Below, piece after piece: positions 8,423 through 16,878 of a stretch of 64,000 bases of DNA. Where the stretch lies: contig JAEUKI010000024.1 in assembly GCA_016793325.1 (NCBI GenBank), positions 1 through 64,000 of the forward strand, given 5' to 3'. The stretch's first letter is position 1, and each line of letters begins with the position of its first letter. The notes beneath the pieces are model-generated. The model had not been told where the DNA came from, made no database searches, and saw only the letters and a program-made list of their open reading frames with translations. Origin of the DNA: Myxococcales bacterium. Lineage in GTDB: Bacteria; Myxococcota_A; Polyangia; Polyangiales; Ga0077539. A program made the position numbers and the translations under genes.

Positions 8423-9724
8423 TCACAGGATCTTTCGAAACACGTAGAAGAACCACTCGACGAATCGCTGGTAGAGCGGGCGCGCGCTCCACGACTCGGC
8501 GCGGATCTCTTCGCTCGAGGCGATGTCCTCGCGGATCGAGTCTTCGACGTCGCGCACGAAGCTCGGGTCCTCGGACGCCGCGGTCACCTCGAGGTTGTAC
8601 CGAAGCGATCGGTAGTCGAAGTTGTACGAGCCCACGGTGGCCCAGTCGTCGATGACCGCGGTCTTCGAGTGCAGCATCGACGCGGTCCACTCGTGGATGT
8701 GCACGCCCGCCGCCAAGAGCCCCGCGTAGAGCGCGCGCCCCGCCCACGCGACGGGCGCCACGTCGCTCTCGCGCGGGACGAGCACGCGCACCTCGACCCC
8801 GCGCTCGGCCGCGGCGATCAGCGCGCGGCGGACCGGTAAATCCGGCGCGAAATAGCTGTTCGCGATGAGGATCACCCGGCGCGCGGCGTTGATCTTCTTG
8901 ACGTACAAGTTGCGGATCGTCCGCGTCGCGCCCCACGAGTCGTGACCGATGATCCGAGGGCGGGTCCGCTCGGCCTCGGTCGCTTTGATTGTGTGTGCTG
9001 ATCGCTTTCGCGTGCGGCGGTTGCGCCGCGAGACCGCCGCGCGGATCACGTCGACCGTCGCGTCGAGCGTGGCGGCGAAGGCGCTCTCGTCCGTGGCGTC
9101 GCACTCGGACTTCGCGGCTTGGGTGAGCGCTCGTTTGACGCGCCATCCGACGGCGGCGCCCGCCGCGGGCAGCGGGCCGCCCGCGCGCAGCCACGTGTCG
9201 AAGAAGAGCGCGCGAAGCTCGAGCACCGCCTCGCCGCGCAGCGCCACCGCGTCGTCGCGCCAGCCCCTTCCGCGCTCGTCGGACTCGAGGTTGTGATCGC
9301 TGATGTTGATGCCGCCGGTGAACCCGAGCTCGGCGTCGACGACGAGGATCTTTCGGTGGTCGCGCTGTTGCACCTTGGCGAGCGCGAACCGCTCGGTCCA
9401 CGGCGTGACGGGATGAAACTCGATGACCTTCGCGCCCGCGCGACGGAGGCGCTCCCACTGCGACGCCTCGACGCCAAAGGACCCGACGCCGTCGTACAGG
9501 ACGAACACCGAGACGCCGCGCTTCGCGCAGCGCTCGAGCGCGTCGGCGAAGCGCGTTCCGATCTTGTCCGAGTCGAACCAGTACATCTCGAGGAGCACTT
9601 CGCTCACGGCGCGATCGATCGCCTCGAGCCACCGAGGGTAGACCTCGGCGCCGTCGCGGAGCAGCTCGATCATGGCTCGCGGCTTGTCCGCTTTCGCGGT
9701 CGGCTCGCGTGGCGCGTCCTCCAT
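8423..9724 (-). CDS. phospholipase D / cardiolipin synthase-family protein
   Basis: Two HKD motifs define the family: RDHRKILVVDAELGFTGG (His123, Lys125, Asp130 in the 433 aa product) and LHSKTAVIDDWATVGSYNFD near residue 350. Together they form one active site that makes cardiolipin from phosphatidylglycerol or moves phosphatidyl groups. There is no N-terminal membrane anchor, so it resembles the ClsB type more than ClsA. The ATG at 9724 is chosen because GGAG lies seven bases upstream; 34 further codons are open upstream without support. An Arg/Lys-rich insert (RRNRRTRKRSAH) lies between the two halves. Role in membrane lipid synthesis is inferred from family. Confidence 0.85.
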   Translation of the reverse strand: MEDAPREPTAKADKPRAMIELLRDGAEVYPRWLEAIDRAVSEVLLEMYWFDSDKIGTRFADALERCAKRGVSVFVLYDGVGSFGVEASQWERLRRAGAKVIEFHPVTPWTERFALAKVQQRDHRKILVVDAELGFTGGINISDHNLESDERGRGWRDDAVALRGEAVLELRALFFDTWLRAGGPLPAAGAAVGWRVKRALTQAAKSECDATDESAFAATLDATVDVIRAAVSRRNRRTRKRSAHTIKATEAERTRPRIIGHDSWGATRTIRNLYVKKINAARRVILIANSYFAPDLPVRRALIAAAERGVEVRVLVPRESDVAPVAWAGRALYAGLLAAGVHIHEWTASMLHSKTAVIDDWATVGSYNFDYRSLRYNLEVTAASEDPSFVRDVEDSIREDIASSEEIRAESWSARPLYQRFVEWFFYVFRKIL

Positions 9725-9918
9725 CACTTGGCTCCGACGACGATAGCGCAGCTCGTGGCAGGCGACGTTCGCGACGACCGCGTCGACACCGCCACTCGTT
9801 CGATCGACGTACTTTTCGCGATCCATTCGTGGCGGTTTGACTCGAGCTCAACCACGCCGACGCTGGGCTCGCTTCTACGTCGTTGAATTGTGGCGTGGTT
9901 TATCCTCGAAGCGCCGCG

Positions 9919-10659
9919 ATGACCGCGCAGAACGAGCGCCCCTATTTCGTGCTCGAACCCATGTTCGAACGCGCGCCCGCGGACGCGCGGCGCGTGCTCT
10001 TCGTGGGCACGAGCCACACGTACTATCACTCGATGCCGCAGATCGCCGAGCGGCTTTGCGCGAGACCGATGGCCGCGCGCGTCGTAGCCCACCCGCTCCG
10101 GTCGCTCGCCGATCACCTCGAGAGCCCCGAGCTCGCGTCAGCGCTCGCGCTCGGTCCATGGGACGTTGTTGTGTTGCAAGACAAGACGACGACCCCCCTC
10201 GAGCGCTTCGACGAGCACATCGCGTCCGTCGAGGCCCTACGAGCGCGCGTGCTTCGCGCGTCGCCCGAGGCCGAGATCGTGTTGCAGCGGCACTGGCCGC
10301 GCGCGCGGTGGCATCGCGACTACGAGAGCTCAACGACGGTCGTCGGGCGCGATCCCGAGGCGATGTTCGAGCGACTCTACGCAGCGAGCGAGCGCGTAGC
10401 CGAGCGGCTCGACGTCGCGATCGCGCCCGTCGGCGACGCGTGGATGCGCGCGAAGCTCCCGCCGCAGCGGCTCTACTATCGTGGAGGAAACCACGCCAAC
10501 CTCGCGGGCGCGATCCTCACGGCGCACGTTCACGCGACGATCATCGCGGGCGCTCCGTCGGTCGCGCTCGGGTTTCGCCACGAAATGTGCTGGGAAATCG
10601 CAGAGCCCCTCGCCGCGTGGGCGCACGAAGCGGTCGGCGCCCGAGTGCGGACAGTCTGA
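9919..10659 (+). CDS. SGNH-hydrolase-like protein
   Basis: A 246 aa protein from the ATG at 9919. The N-terminal VLFVGTSHTYYHSMPQ fits block I of SGNH/GDSL-like proteins in the DUF4886-type variant, with Ser as the presumed nucleophile. DVVVLQDKTTTPLE fits the block after it, and RGGNHANLAGAILTAHV near the C terminus supplies an N-H and the expected late His. Substrate is unknown; carbohydrate esterase activity is possible but unproven. No signal peptide is visible. It is divergent from the phospholipase D gene, with about 190 bp of intervening DNA likely to hold both promoters. Confidence 0.6.
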   Translation: MTAQNERPYFVLEPMFERAPADARRVLFVGTSHTYYHSMPQIAERLCARPMAARVVAHPLRSLADHLESPELASALALGPWDVVVLQDKTTTPLERFDEHIASVEALRARVLRASPEAEIVLQRHWPRARWHRDYESSTTVVGRDPEAMFERLYAASERVAERLDVAIAPVGDAWMRAKLPPQRLYYRGGNHANLAGAILTAHVHATIIAGAPSVALGFRHEMCWEIAEPLAAWAHEAVGARVRTV

Positions 10660-10754
10660 ACTCACACCGTCCCCCACTCCGGCGTCCCTGCATCGCGCTG
10701 TGGAAAATCACTGTTTTTGTCATCGCCGAGAGACCGTGTGTCACCATCGCGATC

Positions 10755-12629
10755 ATGACCGCTTCGCCCATCGCTTTGCGCGCGGCGCCGCTCGCGCTCT
10801 CCGTGGTCCTCTCGATCGGCTGCACGCAAGGGCCGGGACCCATCGCTGACACGGGCGCGCTCGAAGGCGGACTTCTGCCCGACGCGCTCGCGCCCTTCGA
10901 CGCGAGCGCCTGCGCGCCCGAGCAGACGCGCTGCCTCGGTCGATGCGTGGACATCGCGAGCAGCCCGATTCACTGCGGCGCGTGCGCCAACGTGTGCGCT
11001 GCCGGCGCGAACGCCGTCGCGGTGTGCGCCCTCGGCCGCTGCGCGCAAGTGTGCGCAGAGGGGTTCGCGGACTGCGACGGGATGGCGAGCAACGGGTGCG
11101 AGGTCGACACGCGTAGCAGCGTCGAGCACTGCGGCGGCTGCGGTCGCGCGTGCGCTGCGCCGATGGGCGCGAGCGCGATGTGCGCGAGCGGGACGTGCAC
11201 GGCGTGCCCGATGGGGACGACGGCCTGCGGCTCGCGGTGCGTGGACCTGCAGACGGACAGCGCAAACTGCGGATCCTGCGGCAACGGCTGCGGGACGCTC
11301 GCGTGCACGAGCGGCGTGTGCGCCGGCCCGCCGACGCTCGTGTCCGCCGAGCCCGCGGCGGTGTTCGGCGCGCGTCGCGAGATGGTGACGCTCACGGGCA
11401 CGCGATTTCGTGAAGGCGTTCGCGTGCGAATCAACGGTCGCGAGGCGGAAGAAGTGCAGTTCGTCTCGCCGACGCGCATCACGCTGCGCGCGCCCGCGCT
11501 CGGCCTCGCGGGCGGTCCGGCGGAGGTCGAGGTCGTCAACAACGACGGTCTCGGCGCGGTCTCGCGGACGATCCTTCGCGTGATCGCCGTGACGACGACG
11601 TTCGACGCGCCGGTGTCTACCGCGACGGGGACGTCGGTGTTTCACGTGGCCGTACGAGATTTCGATGGAGACGGGCTCGCGGATGTCGTCGCGCCGCGGC
11701 CCGACGCGATGACGGTGACCCTGCTTCGGGCGAACGCGATGCTGCGGTTCGACGTCGCCGCGAACGTGACGGTCACGGGCGCGCCCTTCTTCCCTGCGGT
11801 GGGAGAGTTTACCGGCGACAGTCGGCCAGACATCGCGGTGGCCGCGCGCGATCGTCGCGCGGTGTTCGTCTTGCGCAACACCGGCGCGGGCTTCACGGCG
11901 TCGACGATTTCGGTGGGCGTCGCGCCGTCCGGACTCGTCGTCGGAGAGCTCACGGGCGACGGCGCACAAGACGTCCTGGTCGGCAGCAGCGAGACGTCCG
12001 CGACGATGCTCGCAGGCGGCGGCGACGGCAGCTTCACGGCCACCGACTATGCGCTTGGGGCCGGAATGCCGTTTCCGTCCCTGGGACTGGTGGGCTCGGA
12101 CGCGCGGACCGCGGTGCTCGGCGCGATGGCGGGCTCGCGCGGGATCGTCGTCGCGCGATCGCTGGCCACGACCAGCCGCGAGGTCACGACGTACGCGATC
12201 GAGGGCGCGGCGCTGCCGATCGCGATCATGGCCGACCTGGACGGGCGGCCGCCGCTTGATTTGTTGTGCTCAGGATCGCGCGGCGTCGCGTTCTTCGCGC
12301 GCGGTCGGACGGACGGCTCGTTCGACGCGCAGATGTTCTTGTCGCCGACGCTCGCGGGCACCGCCGTCGGGATCGCCGCGCAGGACGTCAACGGCGACGG
12401 CGTGGTCGACGTGGTGGTCGCGGGTCCGGGACCGCGCGTCGCTGTGTACCCCAACGAAGGCAACGCGACGTTCTCGCCAACGCCGATCGTCGTGACCGCG
12501 CCAGGGACGCCTTCGGGCGTCGCGCTCGGCGACGTCAACGGCGATGGAAAGCTCGACCTGGTCGTTCCGCAAGGAGCAGGCTCGGCGGTGCTCGCGTATC
12601 GAAACACGAGCCCGACGCCGATGCGCTGA
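10755..12629 (+). CDS. lipoprotein with Cys-rich, IPT/TIG and FG-GAP repeat domains
   Basis: A 624 aa exported lipoprotein: signal and lipobox in ALRAAPLALSVVLSIGC, then a Cys-rich region of repeated CxGRC / HCGxCxxxC units (roughly residues 55-190), an IPT/TIG immunoglobulin-like domain (PPTLVSAEPAAVFGARREMVTLTG to about residue 280), and a C-terminal FG-GAP/VCBS propeller. Calcium-type loops can be seen as DFDGDGLADV, EFTGDSRPDI, ELTGDGAQDV, DVNGDGVVDV and DVNGDGKLDL. It is likely surface-exposed and structural or adhesive; no enzyme motif is visible. Its stop lies 15 bp before the left end of the mobile element at 12645. Confidence 0.8.
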   Translation: MTASPIALRAAPLALSVVLSIGCTQGPGPIADTGALEGGLLPDALAPFDASACAPEQTRCLGRCVDIASSPIHCGACANVCAAGANAVAVCALGRCAQVCAEGFADCDGMASNGCEVDTRSSVEHCGGCGRACAAPMGASAMCASGTCTACPMGTTACGSRCVDLQTDSANCGSCGNGCGTLACTSGVCAGPPTLVSAEPAAVFGARREMVTLTGTRFREGVRVRINGREAEEVQFVSPTRITLRAPALGLAGGPAEVEVVNNDGLGAVSRTILRVIAVTTTFDAPVSTATGTSVFHVAVRDFDGDGLADVVAPRPDAMTVTLLRANAMLRFDVAANVTVTGAPFFPAVGEFTGDSRPDIAVAARDRRAVFVLRNTGAGFTASTISVGVAPSGLVVGELTGDGAQDVLVGSSETSATMLAGGGDGSFTATDYALGAGMPFPSLGLVGSDARTAVLGAMAGSRGIVVARSLATTSREVTTYAIEGAALPIAIMADLDGRPPLDLLCSGSRGVAFFARGRTDGSFDAQMFLSPTLAGTAVGIAAQDVNGDGVVDVVVAGPGPRVAVYPNEGNATFSPTPIVVTAPGTPSGVALGDVNGDGKLDLVVPQGAGSAVLAYRNTSPTPMR

Positions 12630-12713
12630 CCGCCCGCTTGGGTTCTCTGGATTGACCTCGTCTCGAAGTCGGCGAGCGCCTGAGAGAGTCCAGTCCAATT
12701 CCAATGGAGCACA

Positions 12714-12934
12714 CAGCCGGGAGACGAGTGTGGAAGCACACGAGTGTGGAAGCGCACGAGTGTGGAAGCGCGCGATTTGCGCACGGCCGGGAGACGAGCG
12801 TGGAAGAGGCGACGAGCGTGGAAGAGCGCGATCGGCACACGGCCGGAAGGAAGCACGCGATCGGCGCACGGCCGGGAGACGAGCGCCCGGCCTTTTCGCT
12901 CCGCGGAGCGGGCTCGGCGTCCGCCGGGCCTATC
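12714..12934. repeat. left inverted arm with iterated units
   Basis: Built from repeats of a GGGAGACGAGCGTGGAAG-type unit mixed with GCGCGATCGGCACACGGCCGG. Its inner 94-bp part corresponds to the TIR of element copy 2. It is inverted relative to 13472-13771 and nearly identical to it over the inner 200 bases or so, so single strands could fold into a long hairpin. Confidence 0.75.
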
Positions 12935-13031
12935 GCGACGCCCCGTTGGAAGAAGACACGCAATGAGCACGCTCCTGGGAAATATCCCGTGAATCTCAGC
13001 TCGCGTGTCGCCAACGGAAGGCGGAGCCGCT

Positions 13032-13461
13032 CTACGCGCTGGACTCGTCGTCGCGCTCGATGTGCTCCCATGCATCGAGCGAGTCTCCGGTGCGATGGTG
13101 CTCGCGCTGGCGTTCGATGGAGTCGAACAGCCGCGTCGCGTTGTCGGGATCGATGCTGAACGCCGCGTAGCCGCTCTGCCCGTGGAAGGTTAGGGTCCTC
13201 GAGGCGACGAGCCAACACGACTGCGCTCTCGCTCTTGAATGCACGCGCCACCTCGGCAATCGACCGCGTAAGGGCCATTCGAACAGCCAAGTGGACGTGA
13301 TCGTCGGACGCCCCAAACGCCAGCAGTTCGGCGGACAACTTCTCGCTTCGTGCCAGATACAGCGCCCGCAACGCCGGATCGTGACTCTCCGCGATCAACT
13401 GCACGCGTCGCTTCGTGCTCCACGCCCGATGAACGAATCCTCGCGCAAGAGAGTGACTCAT
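13032..13461 (-). pseudogene. RAYT/IS200-like Y1 (HUH) transposase, frame-broken, copy 1
   Basis: The first frame (ATG at 13461, MSHSLARGFVHRAWSTKRR) holds the HUH motif DDHVHLAV followed by SIAEVARAFKSES. A second frame supplies the C-terminal half, GQSGYAAFSIDPDN to the stop at 13032. The two parts join at about 13186-13194 by a +1 shift; the 430-nt span equals 143 codons plus one base. In this copy the position of the catalytic Tyr (RLFDxIERQREHH) is Ser (TCC). Family knowledge: Y1 enzymes cut single-stranded DNA at REP or hairpin ends using the HUH metal site and one Tyr. As read, this copy should be inactive. Confidence 0.75.
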
Positions 13462-13471
13462 CGGCCCCGAG

Positions 13472-13771
13472 GATAGGCCCGGCGAACGCCGAGCCCGCTC
13501 CGCGGAGCGCAAAGGCCGGGCGCTCGTCTCCCGGCCGTGCGCCGATCGCGTGCTTCCTTCCGGCCGTGTGCCGATCGCGCTCTTCCACGCTCGTCGCCTC
13601 TTCCACGCTCGTCTCCCGGCCGTGCGCAAATCGTGTGCTTCCACACTCGTCTCTCGGCGCTCGTCTCTCGCCTCGTCTCTCGTCGCTCGTCTCCCGGCCG
13701 TGTGCCGATCGCGTGCTTCGTTCCGGCCGTGTGCCGATCGCGCTCTTCCACGCTCGTCTCCCGGCCGTGTG
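13472..13771. repeat. right inverted arm with iterated units
   Basis: Inverted counterpart of 12714-12934, extended on its outer side by extra TCTCGTCTCTCG-like and CCGGCCGTGTGCCGATCGCG units. Unit number differs between arms, which is typical of slippage or unequal exchange. Confidence 0.7.
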
Positions 13772-13903
13772 CTGGGCGTTGCGCATCACGTGGGTAGTGC
13801 GCCGCACGCGGCGCTCTCCGTGATCCGCGGCTGTGGCAGGGCGATCGTCGTGTTTGCGCTGCGCGACTCGAGGTCGATTCTGAGGCTTGGGTCGCGCTGC
13901 GCG

Positions 13904-15904
13904 CTATCGCAGCTCGGTCACGCGGTCGCGCGGAACCAAGATCGCCGCGGAGTACGCGGGCAAGCTCACCGTCACGCGACCGTTCGCCACTGTGAACGAT
14001 CGCGCGCCTTCGGTCGCCAGGACGTCGACGAGCTCGGTCCCCGCGGGGAAGGTCACTTGCATTCCGTTGCCCTCGAAGGCCGTCGAGTGCTCGCGCGAGT
14101 CGCCGCTCGTGTTGATCACGACGAGGACCGAGCCCGTGTCATCGGTGCGTTCGAACGCGAGCATCCCGCCGTCGTCCGCGGTGGTCGGCCTGCTCGAGGT
14201 CCACTTGACGTTCATCGACCCGCGGCGGAGCGGCGAGTACGCGCGTCGGATCTTCGAGAGCCGCGAGATCCACTGGAACGTCGCGCCGTTGGTCGGAAAA
14301 TCCCTGGCGAAATCGTTGGTCAGCGGGCCCGTCGGCGAGGGCGTCCCGTCGAGCGCGGTGCGGTAGTCCCGCGCGAGCTCCCAGAGCACTTCGCGGTTGG
14401 ACGGGTCGTTGCCGCCGCGCATGTCGAGCTCGGTGCCGTAATAGATGCAGGGCAGACCGTCCTGCGCGAACATGAACGCGAGCGCGATGTGCATCTTCTT
14501 CAAGAGCCGCGCGCGATCGTCCTCGTTGCGCACGCGGCCGGGCGGGCAGCTGTTGGGGTCTTCGTCGAGCACGCCCGCGAGGAATCTCGGCACGTCGTGG
14601 TTGTCGAAGAAGTTCACGAGGAGCTGCGACGGGGGCGCGCCTGCGCCGTTCTCTTGCGCTGGGTGCGGGTAGTTTCGCATCCGGTCCATGAGCACGCCTT
14701 CGAGCTGCGTCGTCGGACCTTCGCACTGGAAGATGTCGCGATACACCCGGAATTTCTGCGAGAAATAGAACACCGAGTCCATCTCGCCCGGCCGCGTGTA
14801 GCTCGCGATGAGCTCGTCGTCGCCGTCGAACGCTTCGCCGAACATCAAGAACCGTTGCTTGCCTCGCGCCGCGAGTCGCGTGCGCACGCGCGGCGCGAAG
14901 TCCGCCCAAAACCCGTGCTCGACGTGCTTGAGCGTGTCGATGCGAAACCCGTCGATGTCGAGCAGCTCGACCCAGCGCGCGTACGCCTCGACCATCGCGT
15001 CGCGAACGTCCTGGCGCTCGGTCGCGACGTCCTTCAATCCACCAGGAAAATCCCCGAGCATCACTTGATCGCCCGGCTGGTGGTTCACGTTGTCGTACGA
15101 CACGATTCGTCCGCGGCGGTGGTAGCCCTCCGGCGACGCCAGAATGCACTGCCACGCGCGCGGCCCTTCGCAGCGCGGGGGAGTGCGAAAGATCTCGGGC
15201 ATGTTCAAGAACGTCACGGGCGCAGGCCCCGCAGGGCCGAGCGACGTGTACGACTGGATCACGTCGCGGGTGTTGTAGTCGGGGTCGTACTCGCTCACGC
15301 GCGTGAGCGGGCTCGACGATCCGCCTGGGTTTTGAAAGCCCGAATTCACTCCGCCGCCGTAGATGTTGTCGTCCGGTCGGCCGTTCTGGTTGATGTCGTA
15401 ATAGAACATCTGACCCATGTGGTTGGTCACGATGTCCACCACGACGCGGAGCCCCTTGCTGTGCGCCTCGCGCACGAAGCGCCGCAGCGTCGCGAGGTCG
15501 CCGAAGTGCGGGTTGAGCTCCGCGAGGTCGCTCGCCCAGTACCCGTGGTAGCCGTCGATGCCCGCGTCCGTGTCGACGTTGCGAACGATCGGCGAGATCC
15601 ACAGCGTCGTGACGCCGAGCGACTTGAAGTAGTCGAGGTGATCGATGAGCCCTTGCCAGTCGCCGCCCTGATAGCGCGCGAGCGATCGACGATTGACGCG
15701 CCAGTCGTTCGCGGGGGTTCCGTTGGCGAAGCGGTCGACGAGGACCTGATAGATCACTTCGTCGCGCCAGTCCTCGACCTGCGACGTGAGGCGCGCAGGC
15801 GGTTGATCCATCGGCGCTTCGACGTCCGAGAGGTTGAAGCAACCGCCCGCGGCGAGCGCGAGCGTCGACGCGAGGACAGCGGCGCGAATCTTCGATCGAA
15901 TCAC
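13904..15904 (-). CDS. GH13 alpha-amylase family lipoprotein
   Basis: An extracytoplasmic alpha-glucan hydrolase of 666 aa. The GTG at 15904 gives a signal peptide and lipobox (VIRSKIRAAVLASTLALAAGGC). The (beta/alpha)8 barrel begins at WRDEVIYQVLVDRFANG. Conserved region I is DIVTNHMG; region II is DGFRIDTLKH with the nucleophile Asp323; region III is GEAFDGD with the acid/base Glu357; region IV is FFDNHD with Asp437. A C-terminal all-beta domain (GGMLAFERTDDTGSVLVVINTS) follows. Exact linkage specificity cannot be read. It is the main sugar-degrading enzyme here; the LamB-like porin at 26.9 kb is a possible functional partner, but they are not adjacent. Confidence 0.88.
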   Translation of the reverse strand: MIRSKIRAAVLASTLALAAGGCFNLSDVEAPMDQPPARLTSQVEDWRDEVIYQVLVDRFANGTPANDWRVNRRSLARYQGGDWQGLIDHLDYFKSLGVTTLWISPIVRNVDTDAGIDGYHGYWASDLAELNPHFGDLATLRRFVREAHSKGLRVVVDIVTNHMGQMFYYDINQNGRPDDNIYGGGVNSGFQNPGGSSSPLTRVSEYDPDYNTRDVIQSYTSLGPAGPAPVTFLNMPEIFRTPPRCEGPRAWQCILASPEGYHRRGRIVSYDNVNHQPGDQVMLGDFPGGLKDVATERQDVRDAMVEAYARWVELLDIDGFRIDTLKHVEHGFWADFAPRVRTRLAARGKQRFLMFGEAFDGDDELIASYTRPGEMDSVFYFSQKFRVYRDIFQCEGPTTQLEGVLMDRMRNYPHPAQENGAGAPPSQLLVNFFDNHDVPRFLAGVLDEDPNSCPPGRVRNEDDRARLLKKMHIALAFMFAQDGLPCIYYGTELDMRGGNDPSNREVLWELARDYRTALDGTPSPTGPLTNDFARDFPTNGATFQWISRLSKIRRAYSPLRRGSMNVKWTSSRPTTADDGGMLAFERTDDTGSVLVVINTSGDSREHSTAFEGNGMQVTFPAGTELVDVLATEGARSFTVANGRVTVSLPAYSAAILVPRDRVTELR

Positions 15905-16178
15905 GGCGCGAGAGATTATCTCAACGCCTTCGCGAAGTGCAGCGCTCGCTCCGCTCGTGGCGTCGTTCGACGGTCGTCGGAGGCGCCGGGGCACGACCGC
16001 GCTCGTCTCTGGCGTTCGTCCATGGCTCTCGCGAGATCGTCGAGCGCGAGGCGCGGCGCGTGTGCGCGATCGATCGTCGTCGAGGCGAAGGGGCGCGCGT
16101 GATGTCGATCGAAGTCCTCGTGCGATCGCGCGTCGCCGAAGCAGACGCCGCGCGCCGTCGATGCGCTGTCGATGCGCG

Positions 16179-16790
16179 CTACCACCACGCGGGGGCGCAA
16201 AATCCCGTGTAGATCGCGCTGCCGTACCGCGCGCATCCCGTCGAGGCGACGATGTCGAAGTTCTCGGAGAAGGCGTTGTCGACCTTCACGGTGACCTCTT
16301 CGTTCGGCGCGTTGGGGTCGCGGATCGCGCACACGCCTTGCGCGACGAGCGACGCGACGACCGCGTCCATGAACCGCGGAACGTCGAGGATCCTCGGACA
16401 ACTGCCGCTCGAATCGAACCAGCTCGGGTTGCCGTTGATCGTGTCTTGCACCGCGCGCTGCACGTGCGTGACGTAACACGAGGGTCCGTCACGACACTGG
16501 TCGCCTTCGCCGGTCCCCGTTCCGCGAGAGCAATCGCGGGTCGCTCCGCGCGGCGGACACACGCGCGACGGGCTGTCCTGCGTTGGGGCGTCGTTGCTCG
16601 GCGCGTCCGGCGCGTCCTCCGAGGCGTCGAGCTGCGTCGTTGGCGCGTCCTCGGCGTCCGACCGCGGCCGCGCGTCGATCGTGGCCCGATCGCTGGTCGT
16701 CGCGTCGAATCGGCCCTCCATCGGCTCGACGCAGCCCGCTCCGAGCGCGACGCCCAGCAACAACGCCCTCGGCGACGAGGTGGGGATCAT
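16179..16790 (-). CDS. hypothetical lipoprotein
   Basis: No family recognised. The 203 aa product starts at ATG 16790, which has GGGGGA just upstream, and has the signal and lipobox MIPTSSPRALLLGVALGAGC. It is followed by an Asp/Ala/Ser-rich low-complexity linker of about 60 residues, then a folded part with six or so cysteines (CPPRGATRDC, CRDGPSCYVTHVQRAV, SGSCPRILDVP, STGCARYGS) and a C-terminal FCAPAWW. The same strand continues to the amylase gene about 270 bp downstream. I see nothing else in that gap. Confidence 0.55.
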   Translation of the reverse strand: MIPTSSPRALLLGVALGAGCVEPMEGRFDATTSDRATIDARPRSDAEDAPTTQLDASEDAPDAPSNDAPTQDSPSRVCPPRGATRDCSRGTGTGEGDQCRDGPSCYVTHVQRAVQDTINGNPSWFDSSGSCPRILDVPRFMDAVVASLVAQGVCAIRDPNAPNEEVTVKVDNAFSENFDIVASTGCARYGSAIYTGFCAPAWW

Positions 16791-16878
16791 GTCCCCCATC
16801 GTACGCCCGCGGCGCGCGTTGGTTTGTGCGATCTCGCTGTGGAGGTGCTGGGCGGCGGTCGCGTACTCTTCGCGGTGG

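Larger units (their letters stand above)
12645..13884. mobile_element. TIR element copy 1 carrying a broken Y1 transposase gene
   Basis: The left end reads CTCTGGATTGACCTCGTCTC; the right end, on the opposite strand, reads CTCAGAATCGACCTCG, matching with three differences over 16. Flanks GCTTGGGTT (12636-12644) and GCTTGGGTC (13885-13893) look like a 9-bp target duplication with one mismatch. Inside are two long inverted arms (12714-12934 and 13472-13771) around a RAYT-like gene. The element fills the gap between two convergent genes exactly. The right terminus is degenerate, so its boundary is less certain than in copy 2. Confidence 0.65.

Noticed and set aside
12718..13771. CRISPR array from the iterated units
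   Set aside because: The units are contiguous or overlap, have no constant-length unique spacers, are arranged as inverted arms, and no cas gene is near.
13550..16102. An 850-codon plus-strand frame across element copy 1 and the amylase gene
   Set aside because: It is the complement of the GH13 gene, whose four catalytic regions are all preserved. The product is Arg/Val/Glu-rich and shows no motif.
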